64,000 nt of DNA, taken from positions 2,728,001-2,792,000 of the forward strand of contig OZ243096.1 of NCBI GenBank assembly GCA_965212165.1, given 5' to 3'. Source of the DNA: RHLJ01 sp965212165. GTDB lineage: Bacteria > Bacteroidota > Rhodothermia > Balneolales > Balneolaceae. The notes beneath the pieces were generated by a model. That model did no database searches. It was not told where the DNA came from and saw only the letters and a program-made list of their open reading frames with translations. Shown in pieces: positions 41,685 through 50,280 of the stretch. Position 1 is the first letter of the stretch. Each line of letters begins with the position of its first letter. Both the position numbers and the translations under genes were made by a program.

Positions 41685-41915
41685 AGTTTATTCAACCAAG
41701 AAAATTCAAATTCACAATCATATATACAAATACAGAACAATGTTTCTTTAATCATTTATAAACTACACTGTTCAATTTTACTTAAGCTATAACTATATAG
41801 ATCAGATATTTATCTGTAACATTTCGAGATTCTAATACTCTATACAAAGTACAAAGCTTCCATATTTTACTTTTTAAAATCATTCTATAAAAAATAATCT
41901 TAGTTAGGTATAATT

Positions 41916-42563
41916 ATGAAAAACAAGTCAAACGTTAATTCAATTTTAGGAATTATAGTATTTGTAATTCTAATTACTATACCAATTTCCTGTAATGATG
42001 TAGGAAATGTTAAATCAGACATTACTGTAAGCAATATATTAGAGAGTGCTACATTTATAAATTTTGCTAATGCTCATATTGATTATTCTATGCCTTTTGT
42101 TGAAAAAACAAGCGTAATGGATATGGAAGAATTTCGAGTCTATCATGAAGAATTAACTCAAATATTTGAAGATTCAAAGTCTAAACAAAACTTTGAAGAA
42201 ATAGTCATAAAAATGGGATTCGAGAGCAAAATTCATCATCAAAATAAATACTCAATAGTCAAGGAAACTCTAAATCAACTTCTAGCTGAGTTCCCTCAAT
42301 TAGTTGAAAAAGAAAATAAAAATATTCTAAATAGTGCCCTTGAGATTTACTATACACAAGATTTAATACCGTATAAATTTAAAAAGTTAAATCCTGATTT
42401 AGAAAGTTGCCAAAATTTAGCTCTATCTAGGTACCTACTCAGAACAGCTGGATGTTTGACTTTAACAGCTTTAAATCCTTTGGTAGCTCTTGGATGCCAA
42501 GTTGCAAACAGTGCTATACATAATGCAGAACAAATTTCATGTTTACAAATTTACGAATCATAA
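41916..42563 (+). CDS. Lipoprotein with four-cysteine amphipathic C-terminus
   Basis: The 215-aa protein has a lipoprotein signal with lipobox ISCN (Cys26). The middle is helical and charged (EEFRVYHEELTQIFEDSKSK, VKETLNQLLAEFPQLVEKENK). The last 51 residues differ sharply: CQNLALSRYLLRTAGC, then LTLTALNPLVALGC, then QVANSAIHNAEQISC, with cysteines at 165, 180, 194 and 209 spaced 14-15 residues apart. This hydrophobic segment could pair in disulfides or insert in membranes, reminiscent of bacteriocin core peptides behind a leader, though I cannot name a family. It is followed 25 nt later by a small three-helix membrane protein, a layout common in toxin/immunity pairs. Function unknown. Confidence 0.6.
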   Translation: MKNKSNVNSILGIIVFVILITIPISCNDVGNVKSDITVSNILESATFINFANAHIDYSMPFVEKTSVMDMEEFRVYHEELTQIFEDSKSKQNFEEIVIKMGFESKIHHQNKYSIVKETLNQLLAEFPQLVEKENKNILNSALEIYYTQDLIPYKFKKLNPDLESCQNLALSRYLLRTAGCLTLTALNPLVALGCQVANSAIHNAEQISCLQIYES

Positions 42564-42588
42564 TCTCTAATCCTTAAATTATAGAACC

Positions 42589-42891
42589 ATGTTATATGAT
42601 ATAAAACATGATTTCGATACTTATACTTTTCGAGATAAAGTTGCCAAAATATGCCTACTCTTTTTTATTGGTCTTTATTTCTTGTTCACCTTTGATCCAA
42701 TAAACTGGACCGGAATTTATATTACAGGTTTTATGACTCTATGTAGTTTTTCATTTATTTTTTATAATGATAGAAAGTTTGGCCAATTTGAAAAATTAAA
42801 GGAAAAAATTATTGGTGGAATAATTACAATTATCTTTTCGATTATTGCTCTTATCTATTCAATGTCAACGTATTCATTTAGCTTTTTTTAA
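42589..42891 (+). CDS. Small three-helix membrane protein
   Basis: The 100-aa protein has an N-terminal soluble part (MLYDIKHDFDTYTFRDKVAK) and three hydrophobic segments (about 20-35, 42-60 and 73-96). A basic loop, NDRKFGQFEKLKEK, lies between helices 2 and 3. It lies 25 nt after the Cys-rich lipoprotein gene and is likely co-transcribed. No family is recognised. An immunity-type role is possible from size and position but is inference. Confidence 0.55.
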   Translation: MLYDIKHDFDTYTFRDKVAKICLLFFIGLYFLFTFDPINWTGIYITGFMTLCSFSFIFYNDRKFGQFEKLKEKIIGGIITIIFSIIALIYSMSTYSFSFF

Positions 42892-43059
42892 AAAATATCC
42901 AATTGATTTAATAGCAAACATTTTTCAAACGATAAGAATATGGTTACACCCTTTAACTCAATATTATTATTGATATTTTCATATTTTACATTTGCTACTC
43001 TCACTTTAAGTCCATTTTTTCAGGTCCCTTAATAATGGCATAACCTAACCGACTATTCT

Positions 43060-44739
43060 ATGGACCTAAGTATTGAGATCGCCCAAAAAGCTGAAATGAA
43101 CCATATGCGTAAGTTTATGGCAGCTCTTAATCTTGATGAAGATAATTTCGAATTTTATGGGAAATACACAGGAAAAGTTCGTTTAAATGTACTCGAAAAA
43201 TTCAAAAATCAGCCAGATGGGAAACTGATTCTTGTTACTGCAATGACACCGACACCTTCAGGGGAAGGTAAAACACTTACTTCCATCGGATTGAGTCAGG
43301 GCATTCAAAAAATTGGCAAGAAAGCATTAGTGGCACTAAGGGAACCTTCACTGGGTCCTGTTTTTGGGATTAAAGGTGGAGCAGCAGGTGGTGGATATTC
43401 TCAGGTAGTTCCAATGGAACATATTAATCTGCATTTTAATGGTGATATCCACGCTATTGGCACTGCTCATAATCTATTAGCGGCCATGTTAGATAATCAT
43501 ATTTTCAAAGGTAATGAACTCGATATCGATATTACGAACCCACTTTGGAATCGGGCAATGGATATGAATGACCGAGCACTACGCCAAATCGTAGTTGGTT
43601 TAGGTGGACGAGTGAATGGGATCCCTCGAGAATCTGGCTTTGTTATAACCGCTGCCTCTGAAGTTATGGCGATTTTAGCATTAGCAACTTCGCGTAATGA
43701 TTTAAAAAAGCGATTAGGACAAATTATCGTTGGCTATAATAGAAAGGGTGAAGCCGTTTTAGCTAAAGAATTAGGTGCTCATGAAGCTATGGCTGTCGTA
43801 TTGAATCAAGCCATAATGCCTAATCTTGTTCAAACAATAGAACATGTACCAGCTCTTGTACATGCAGGTCCTTTTGCTAATATCGCACATGGTACAAGCA
43901 GTATTCTTGCCAATAGAATTGGTCTCAAATTAGCTGATTATGTAGTAACTGAAGCTGGTTTTGGAGCTGATCTAGGAGCTGAAAAGTTTTTTAATATCGT
44001 ATGCCCTATTTCTAAAATATGGCCCGCGGCGGTTGTACTAGTTGCCACTTGTAAAGCCATAAAGTACCACGGTGGCGTTAGTGTTGAAGAAGCAAAAGAG
44101 AGCGGTAAGCATTTTGATGCTCTCCAAAAAGGGCTTGAAAATTTAGAAGCTCATATTAAGAACCTACAAAAATTTGGAAGTCCTATAGTAGTTGCTGTAA
44201 ATCGCTTTATAGACGATGATATGTCTGAAATCAATGAAATAAAACGTTTCTGTTCCTCATTAGGTGTTGAATGTGCCGATCATGAAGCTTTCGCTAAAGG
44301 TGGAGATGGAGTTATTGAACTAGCCCAAAAAGTGGTGAAGCTCGCTGATGAAAACAAAGAACCTGCTCAAATTCAGCTATATGATACTAAGGAGTCTATT
44401 CAGGATAAAGTGAAAAGTATAGCTACGAATATTTACAATGCAGAAGATGTTTATTTTGATAAAAATGCATTGAAAAAAATTAACCAGTTTACCCAATTAG
44501 GCTATGGTAAGTTGCCGGTTTGTATTGCAAAGACACAATCCTCGATTTCTGATAATCCCACATTAAGAGGTGCACCAAAGAATCATATACTTACGGTAAC
44601 CGATATTCAATTATCAGCAGGAGCTGGTTTTCTTGTAGTTATTTGTGGAAATATGATGTTAATGCCTGGGTTACCAAAAGTACCTGCAGCTACTAACATG
44701 AGTGTTGATGATGATGGAGTCATTTCTGGATTATTTTGA
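43060..44739 (+). CDS. fhs: Formate--tetrahydrofolate ligase
   Basis: The 559-aa protein contains the ATP-binding P-loop TPSGEGKTLTSIGLSQG, the downstream REPSLGPVFGIKGGAAGGGYSQV motif, and GPFANIAHGTSSILANRIGLKLADYVVTEAGFGADLGAEKFFN, all diagnostic of Fhs (EC 6.3.4.3). It makes 10-formyl-THF from formate, ATP and THF. The length is normal and the start MDLSIEIAQKAEMNHM fits the family. No other C1-folate gene adjoins it. It separates the accessory islet from the FecR/TonB genes. A TACATTTG -7-like element lies at 42987-42994 but without a convincing -33 partner. Confidence 0.97.
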   Translation: MDLSIEIAQKAEMNHMRKFMAALNLDEDNFEFYGKYTGKVRLNVLEKFKNQPDGKLILVTAMTPTPSGEGKTLTSIGLSQGIQKIGKKALVALREPSLGPVFGIKGGAAGGGYSQVVPMEHINLHFNGDIHAIGTAHNLLAAMLDNHIFKGNELDIDITNPLWNRAMDMNDRALRQIVVGLGGRVNGIPRESGFVITAASEVMAILALATSRNDLKKRLGQIIVGYNRKGEAVLAKELGAHEAMAVVLNQAIMPNLVQTIEHVPALVHAGPFANIAHGTSSILANRIGLKLADYVVTEAGFGADLGAEKFFNIVCPISKIWPAAVVLVATCKAIKYHGGVSVEEAKESGKHFDALQKGLENLEAHIKNLQKFGSPIVVAVNRFIDDDMSEINEIKRFCSSLGVECADHEAFAKGGDGVIELAQKVVKLADENKEPAQIQLYDTKESIQDKVKSIATNIYNAEDVYFDKNALKKINQFTQLGYGKLPVCIAKTQSSISDNPTLRGAPKNHILTVTDIQLSAGAGFLVVICGNMMLMPGLPKVPAATNMSVDDDGVISGLF

Positions 44740-44866
44740 TAAATATAACTATGAATGAATAAGAGTTTATTAAACCCATTTCCTTCCAACCAGTGTGGAT
44801 TCATGTAGAATGGAGACTTCTTTAAATACGAAGGTTCATTATCTCAAATACCTTAATAAACTTATT

Positions 44867-45433
44867 CTAGAAAGATATTTTAAACCCAACTAGCGGAGTA
44901 TTAGATACGGGTTCATAATTCGCGGTCATAGATACCGATTCTAATCTTTTATTATTCTTATCCTCCAAGAACTGGGTTGATTTCACAATTTCAATAATAC
45001 CATGTGTCAGATAGTATGCAGTAGCAGCAACTCCAATTACTAAATATCCAGCATCACTTTTTGATATGGGTATGTTATAAAAACTTTCCCCTTTTGGACT
45101 TATCATATAGTATATAATGGCTGCTGTAATTGCATACACTGGTATTAATGTTCTCTCTAATAATTTATTAAGAATGTAAGACGCATTCTGCTCTGAGTAT
45201 ATAGAAACTAAAGTTGGGGTAATAAAACTAATTGGAAAGAACGCGATTCCAACTACAAAAGTAGAAATACCAACAATTCTAGTTAGCCTTGGGTTTTTCA
45301 ATCTAACTTCTTCTGTGTTTAAAAGTGGAAGTTCGGGATTGTCCTGAAATGCTTTTTTCAGCGAAAAGGATTGAGCGGTAGTCGTGATAGGAATTAAGCA
45401 AATCATAATAATTCCAATAAAGAGTAATTTCAT
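44867..45433 (-). CDS. Exported/membrane protein of unknown function
   Basis: The 188-aa protein has a signal-like start (residues 1-20, ending TTAQ), a short acidic segment with LLNTEEVRLKNPRLTR, and two or three hydrophobic segments (about 53-75, 92-110 and 128-148). Its C-terminus (YEPVSNTPLVGFKISF) ends in Phe. I recognise no domain. It is divergent from the lipoprotein gene at 45689; the 255-bp gap between them holds a TACTTTTG -7-like element. Confidence 0.5.
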   Translation of the reverse strand: MKLLFIGIIMICLIPITTTAQSFSLKKAFQDNPELPLLNTEEVRLKNPRLTRIVGISTFVVGIAFFPISFITPTLVSIYSEQNASYILNKLLERTLIPVYAITAAIIYYMISPKGESFYNIPISKSDAGYLVIGVAATAYYLTHGIIEIVKSTQFLEDKNNKRLESVSMTANYEPVSNTPLVGFKISF

Positions 45434-45574
45434 GTAGTTCCCCGACTAGTTTAAAAGAAAAATGATAGTAGCTATTAATTCCAATACTACCAAACGAGAA
45501 AAACAGCTGTATTGTGAAGCTATTATCTGTTTGCAATAAAATTAAAAATGATGTTTAGAACATCTATGAGACTA

Positions 45575-45582
45575 TACTTTTG
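45575..45582 (+). promoter_or_regulatory. Candidate Bacteroidota -7 element
   Basis: TACTTTTG matches the TAnnTTTG -7 consensus of Bacteroidota primary sigma promoters, 107 bp before the lipoprotein ATG. The -33 TTG is missing; only TTTAG is near the right distance. Such matches arise by chance in AT-rich DNA. Confidence 0.25.
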
Positions 45583-45688
45583 CGTATTTAAAATTTCTTT
45601 TAAAAAGAATTAGGGGTACTCTTCAACTAGCGTGTATTAAGGATGAATCATGAAATTAATCCTTAAACAAAACAAACAGGTAACACAC

Positions 45689-46612
45689 ATGAAAACTCTA
45701 ACCCAAATCAAACACATCCTAGTTGTTTCGGCAGTATTGGCAATTACCTTTTCTGCTTGTTCTGCTGTAAATAATGATGTAGAAACTCTTTCTGAAGAAG
45801 ACATTGAACTAGCTGCAGAAATCGTAGCTGTTTCTTTAGCTGATAATGAATCAGGAATTATGTCTAGTATGTATGATGCTTTTTCTGATATTGGCGACGC
45901 AGGAATCTCATATGGAAATGATCAAGCTTTTAAAGCAAAAAACCCACGAAGAAATCAAGATAGTGGTCGTGGCGGAGAACGAAATTTCAGTCACTCTTAC
46001 GATTCTACCACAGGAATTCATACTATTTCATTTAGTCGTAGTGTTGAAAACGAGCGATACAGTAAATCTGTAAGCTTAAATCAAGAAATCATCTTTACTG
46101 ATCTTGATGGAGGCTTTATAGCTCGGCCAAAAGCAAATAAAAACGATATCGAAGCTATATCTTTCGACGGAACTAAAACTGGTGAAGCAGAAGGTCCATT
46201 TAGAAGTTCTAGTTTTACTAAAACAGATGCTTTTGAGATCTCTGGTTTACATGCAACAAGTGGTATTCTTTCAATGGATGGAACTCACCGTGGTGTTGGT
46301 GAAGCAGAAGGAACTTTCAATGATACTACTACCGCTTCTCGTTCGTATGAAATCGATATCACTTTTCAAAATGTTGCTATCGAAAAAGACACTGTACTTG
46401 CTTATGGTAACCTAGAACAAGGTGTAAGTGGAACTCTTACTTATAGCATTCAAATGAACAAAACTATAAATGGCGTTCCTGAAGAAACTCTTGTTGAAGG
46501 AACTATTGACCTTGAAGAAGATGGAACTGCTCTAATGCGTTTCAATAAAATCCCAAAATTAATTCGCTTCTCACTAGTTGATGGCGAAAGAGACAACAAT
46601 TCTCGTAGATGA
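45689..46612 (+). CDS. Lipoprotein of unknown function
   Basis: The frame opens at 45650, but the ATG at 45689 gives a clean lipoprotein signal (MKTLTQIKHILVVSAVLAITFSACSA, lipobox FSAC), 307 aa. The mature part has an acidic start (VETLSEEDIELAAEIVAVSLADNESGIMSSMYDAFSD), a basic Arg/Asn/Gly patch (NPRRNQDSGRGGERNFSHS), and then repeated short strands with FDGTKTGEAEGPF and MDGTHRGVGEAEGTF, two related segments that suggest an internal repeat. The C-terminus is basic. No family recognised. It is followed by a terminator and then the fecR gene, so it is probably separately transcribed. Confidence 0.65.
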   Translation: MKTLTQIKHILVVSAVLAITFSACSAVNNDVETLSEEDIELAAEIVAVSLADNESGIMSSMYDAFSDIGDAGISYGNDQAFKAKNPRRNQDSGRGGERNFSHSYDSTTGIHTISFSRSVENERYSKSVSLNQEIIFTDLDGGFIARPKANKNDIEAISFDGTKTGEAEGPFRSSSFTKTDAFEISGLHATSGILSMDGTHRGVGEAEGTFNDTTTASRSYEIDITFQNVAIEKDTVLAYGNLEQGVSGTLTYSIQMNKTINGVPEETLVEGTIDLEEDGTALMRFNKIPKLIRFSLVDGERDNNSRR

Positions 46613-46625
46613 TCCATAACCAAGT

Positions 46626-46658
46626 AAAAAGCAGGTTGCTCTAAGTAATCTGCTTTTT
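46626..46658 (+). terminator. Rho-independent terminator before fecR
   Basis: AAAAAGCAG (46626-46634) pairs with CTGCTTTTT (46650-46658), the stem extending through GTT/AAT with one wobble pair. It lies between the lipoprotein stop and the FecR start. Confidence 0.8.
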
Positions 46659-46674
46659 CTATTATTCCACCATC

Positions 46675-47634
46675 ATGGCAACTGAACAAAACTTACCTGA
46701 AAACGATCTTGATCTCCTGCTAGCTAAAAGCCTTGGCTCGGTGTTAGACTCGAATTCGTCGTTTTCAGAAGTTAATGATGCATTGATAGATCAATTGGTG
46801 GGATTCAAAAATAGTGAGTTATCAGATTATGAAAATTCCTCTCCTAATTCTGTTTCAATCTGGGATGCCATTGAAGCCGAAACCAAAACTAAAGCTAGTA
46901 TTATCCCTTTCTACCAACGCCCTATTGCCTATACATGGGCAGCAGCAGCTGTGGTATTAATTGCAGCCTTCATTGGATTTTATTGGATAAGTTTAAATCC
47001 AACACCACAGCTTGTAGCACAAAGCGATTCTACCATAACAACTGTTGTTCTTGATGATGGCACTGAAGTAACACTTCGCCCCTACTCCGATCTGTTTGAA
47101 TTAGCCTTAAGCGAAACCGAGCGTTCTTATTCTTTAGATGGTGAAGCCTTTTTTGATGTAACTTCTGATGCTACTCGACCTTTTAGCGTTCAAGCAGGTG
47201 AAGGTATAGTAACCGTATTAGGTACACGTTTTAATCTAAGTAACTGGGGAGCTAAAACTCTGATATTCCTAGAAGAAGGTCGTGTTAAGTTTAGTTCAGA
47301 AGAAAATACTTCTGTAGTTCTTGAACCTGGACAACAAGCCAGATTAAGCGATGGAGAGATCACAACACCTCAAGAAGTTAATGCAGGTCAATTCACCGAT
47401 TGGATATCGAATACCATTGTATTTGATGGTAGTATTCCCGAAGATGTGGTAGCCGAAATTGGACAACATTATAATATTTCCATAAATGTCTCTAATCTTG
47501 ATGACCAAAGCGTTTTAAATGGAACTCTTCAACTTGATACTATCAACCAAACTCTTGAAGACCTTGGGCTGGTTCTTGGAGGAACATTCCGACAGGTTTC
47601 AGAAAACGAATTCACTTTTATTGCCCTTGATTAA
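46675..47634 (+). CDS. FecR-family anti-sigma factor
   Basis: The 319-aa protein has a cytosolic N-terminal domain (about 1-80) carrying no obvious zinc motif and one membrane helix (about 86-105, AYTWAAAAVVLIAAFIGFYWI). The periplasmic FecR domain has TTVVLDDGTEVTLRPYSDL, RSYSLDGEAFFDVTSDATRPFSVQAGEGIVTVLGTRFNL and the C-terminal part. GTRFNL and the FDVT...PFSV wording are the family signature. It senses the receptor's N-terminal signalling domain and controls a FecI-type sigma. The receptor gene follows 3 nt downstream. The sigma it should bind is most likely the one at 39960, now separated by 6 kb. Confidence 0.92.
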   Translation: MATEQNLPENDLDLLLAKSLGSVLDSNSSFSEVNDALIDQLVGFKNSELSDYENSSPNSVSIWDAIEAETKTKASIIPFYQRPIAYTWAAAAVVLIAAFIGFYWISLNPTPQLVAQSDSTITTVVLDDGTEVTLRPYSDLFELALSETERSYSLDGEAFFDVTSDATRPFSVQAGEGIVTVLGTRFNLSNWGAKTLIFLEEGRVKFSSEENTSVVLEPGQQARLSDGEITTPQEVNAGQFTDWISNTIVFDGSIPEDVVAEIGQHYNISINVSNLDDQSVLNGTLQLDTINQTLEDLGLVLGGTFRQVSENEFTFIALD

Positions 47635-47637
47635 CTT

Positions 47638-50280
47638 ATGATAGACAAGCTACGCATACTCTGTGTTTTGTTAGCGTATCTGATATTATCTCAGAACCCT
47701 GTTTCTGCGCAACTATTTTCATATTCCAATGAGCCTCTCCTTTCAGTAATCTCTGATATTGAAAAACAGACCCCTTATCGTTTTCTTTATCGTGAAGCTC
47801 TTATATCTGACGTTAAAATTACGTTAAGCGCTAACCTGACGACTATTATGAGTAAACTCTCTGGAAGCCTTAGAAGTCGAAATATTGGGCTTAAAGTTGA
47901 TGAAGATAGATTTCAAGCTTTAGTGTATTCAACAACAGAGCAGCAGGAATCGAAAGAAATACTGATATCTGGATATGTGCTTGACGCTTCTACGGGTGAA
48001 CGTCTACCCTATTCTACAATTTCTTGGAGAGATAATGGGGAACTTACCGGAATTTCGAGTAATCCATCAGGGGCTTTTACTATCCATATCCAATCAGACT
48101 CCAAGAGTCTCACTTTTTTAGTTTCTTTTGTTGGATATAAATCGAGTCAGTTTGAACTTTCATTTGAAGAAGAACAACGTTGGAATGACATCTCCATTCG
48201 ATTGCAACCTGAACCATATAGTGGAAAAGAAATCCTAGTTCAAGGAGTGAATTTTTACACCGCTTCAGACACAGTTATGAATGGCTTGATAAAAGTAGGC
48301 GCATTTAGTCCACTTGGAGAAAGTAATTCAGTTCGTTCACTTCAAACTCTTCCCGCTGTTTCATTGAATTCTGCTATAAATGATGGAATTAATATACGAG
48401 GAAGTGCTTCCGATGGCTTTCAAGTGTTACTTGATGGCCAATCGGTTTATCATCAAAATCACTTATTTGGTTTACTCGATGCTATGAATCCTGATGTGTT
48501 AAAAACTAGTGGCTTCTATTATGACATCACTCCTGCTCAGTTTCAGGCACCACTTGGTGGAACCCTTTCTTTAATTACTAGAACTGGTTCTCTAAATGAG
48601 ATCAAAGGTTCTGCTGGATTTAGTAACTCTGCAACAAAAGCTACTATTGAAGGTCCATTAATTAGAGGAAAATCGAGTTGGATGCTATCTGGTCGAATTT
48701 CACATATTGATGAAGTGAATTGGTTTAATAATCAAGACTTGATCGAATATGGATTGGATGTAAATAGACCTGCTACCATTGTTTTAGATAGAGAGTTGCC
48801 AAGAGGTGTTGAAAGTGTACGTTTAAATCCTATAAACATTCAAAATACGGATGCAAGGTTCTACGATTTACATGGGAAATTACATGTTGAGACAAATAAA
48901 GGAAGTCAGCTTTCAGTTAGTGGATATATTGGTCATGACAATGCATCACAAGATTATTTTAGAGAACAAACGAGTTCTATAGATTTATTTTCAACCGATA
49001 ATAAATGGGATTCCCAAACACTTTCTGCTATCTATTCTACTAGAATAACAGATCAAACATATTCAGCAACTTCGATTGGAATAAGTTCTTACAATAGTAT
49101 TTATAGCAAAGATGATTTTGAATATCTAACTCCCCGTGAAAACAATAATCAGCCTTCAAGACCTGATTCTAGTTTTTTAGGACCTCTAAATCTAGAAAAC
49201 TCCCTCATTGATTTTTCTGCTAAGCAAAGCTTTATCACTTCATTTAATGACTTTTCGATGGAGTATGGAATTAGCTATAACGATTATCAAATGGAGTATA
49301 TACAAAATACCGATACACGAAATTCATTCATTAGTAGAAGAACTAGTCAATTGATCGATCTATTTCATCAGGTTGATTTGAGCATTATCGACAATATAGG
49401 TCTCAACATTGGAAATCGAGTTCATTACTTCAGTAATGGACGATATACAAGATGGTCGCCAAGAATAAAGACGGTATTATTTCCTGAGGAGATTATTTCA
49501 CTAAGCTTAGGCTATAGCCGAAATTACCAGTTCTTAAATCGGCTTCAAGTTTACAATATTAATAGTTCAGATTTTTGGATTCTAGCTAATGAAGATCAAC
49601 CACCTTCTGCAGTTAACTATTACTCTGCTGGATTGAAGTTTCGCTATTTCAAAAACACCTATTTTCAAATTGAAGGATATCTGAAAGACTACGAGAACCT
49701 ACGTTTTCATGAACTAAATACCGGACTTGTTTCTGCTACTTTTAAAAATAATGAATCGCCATGGTTTTACGAGAACGAAGGACTTGGTAAGGGCATTGAA
49801 TTTTTGATGAAAAATCGAGTGAATATTACGACGATAAGTAGTGCATATACGTGGTCATCTATGCAAATTAAAAACCTACAGATTAATGAAGGGGACTATT
49901 TCTATGCTGATTGGGATCGTAGACATCAGTTTTCCATGATTTCAGAAACCAATATCTCCCAGCATTTTACACTTTTTCTTTCTTGGACGTATGGAAGTGG
50001 GATTCCAAACCGACTTGATAAAGAACGCTTTTCGAACGATCCTAGACTACCTTCTTATTCTAGATTTGATGCAACTATGAGTTATGTTACAAACCTTCAA
50101 AGAGGCACCCTTAAAACTTCGTTTTCGTTGTATAACGTATTCAATAGAAATAACCCGTGGTATACGGAAGTGAAACAGATCACAGCAGAAACAAGAAATA
50201 GAGATATTGGGGGCACTGCTAGAACAAATGTATTTGACTTAGGTATACAACCCTCATTTAATATCGGAGTGTATTTTTAA
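47638..50280 (+). CDS. TonB-dependent receptor with STN signalling domain
   Basis: The 880-aa protein has a signal peptide (1-24, ending VSAQ), an STN domain (about 25-110, LLSVISDIEKQTPYRFLYREALI and SGSLRSRNIGLKV), and a CarboxypepD-reg-like domain (ISGYVLDASTGERLPYSTISW). A plug (GINIRGSASDGFQVLLDGQSVYHQNHLFG) and a barrel ending IQPSFNIGVYF follow. The STN domain contacts FecR in signalling receptors, matching the adjacent fecR. There is no SusD-like partner gene. Its stop is shared through TTAA with the convergent cyclase gene. The cargo is unknown; the classical members import siderophores or other ligands. Confidence 0.9.
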   Translation: MIDKLRILCVLLAYLILSQNPVSAQLFSYSNEPLLSVISDIEKQTPYRFLYREALISDVKITLSANLTTIMSKLSGSLRSRNIGLKVDEDRFQALVYSTTEQQESKEILISGYVLDASTGERLPYSTISWRDNGELTGISSNPSGAFTIHIQSDSKSLTFLVSFVGYKSSQFELSFEEEQRWNDISIRLQPEPYSGKEILVQGVNFYTASDTVMNGLIKVGAFSPLGESNSVRSLQTLPAVSLNSAINDGINIRGSASDGFQVLLDGQSVYHQNHLFGLLDAMNPDVLKTSGFYYDITPAQFQAPLGGTLSLITRTGSLNEIKGSAGFSNSATKATIEGPLIRGKSSWMLSGRISHIDEVNWFNNQDLIEYGLDVNRPATIVLDRELPRGVESVRLNPINIQNTDARFYDLHGKLHVETNKGSQLSVSGYIGHDNASQDYFREQTSSIDLFSTDNKWDSQTLSAIYSTRITDQTYSATSIGISSYNSIYSKDDFEYLTPRENNNQPSRPDSSFLGPLNLENSLIDFSAKQSFITSFNDFSMEYGISYNDYQMEYIQNTDTRNSFISRRTSQLIDLFHQVDLSIIDNIGLNIGNRVHYFSNGRYTRWSPRIKTVLFPEEIISLSLGYSRNYQFLNRLQVYNINSSDFWILANEDQPPSAVNYYSAGLKFRYFKNTYFQIEGYLKDYENLRFHELNTGLVSATFKNNESPWFYENEGLGKGIEFLMKNRVNITTISSAYTWSSMQIKNLQINEGDYFYADWDRRHQFSMISETNISQHFTLFLSWTYGSGIPNRLDKERFSNDPRLPSYSRFDATMSYVTNLQRGTLKTSFSLYNVFNRNNPWYTEVKQITAETRNRDIGGTARTNVFDLGIQPSFNIGVYF

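Noticed and set aside
41690..41909. Complete integron attC site between ATTCAAC and GTTAGGT
   Set aside because: 220 bp is too long and the interior is not palindromic; the 7-base cores are low-information in AT-rich DNA.
42987..42994. TACATTTG as the fhs promoter
   Set aside because: The -7 element matches, but the nearest TTG is only 14 bases upstream instead of about 19-21, so it is not listed as a feature.
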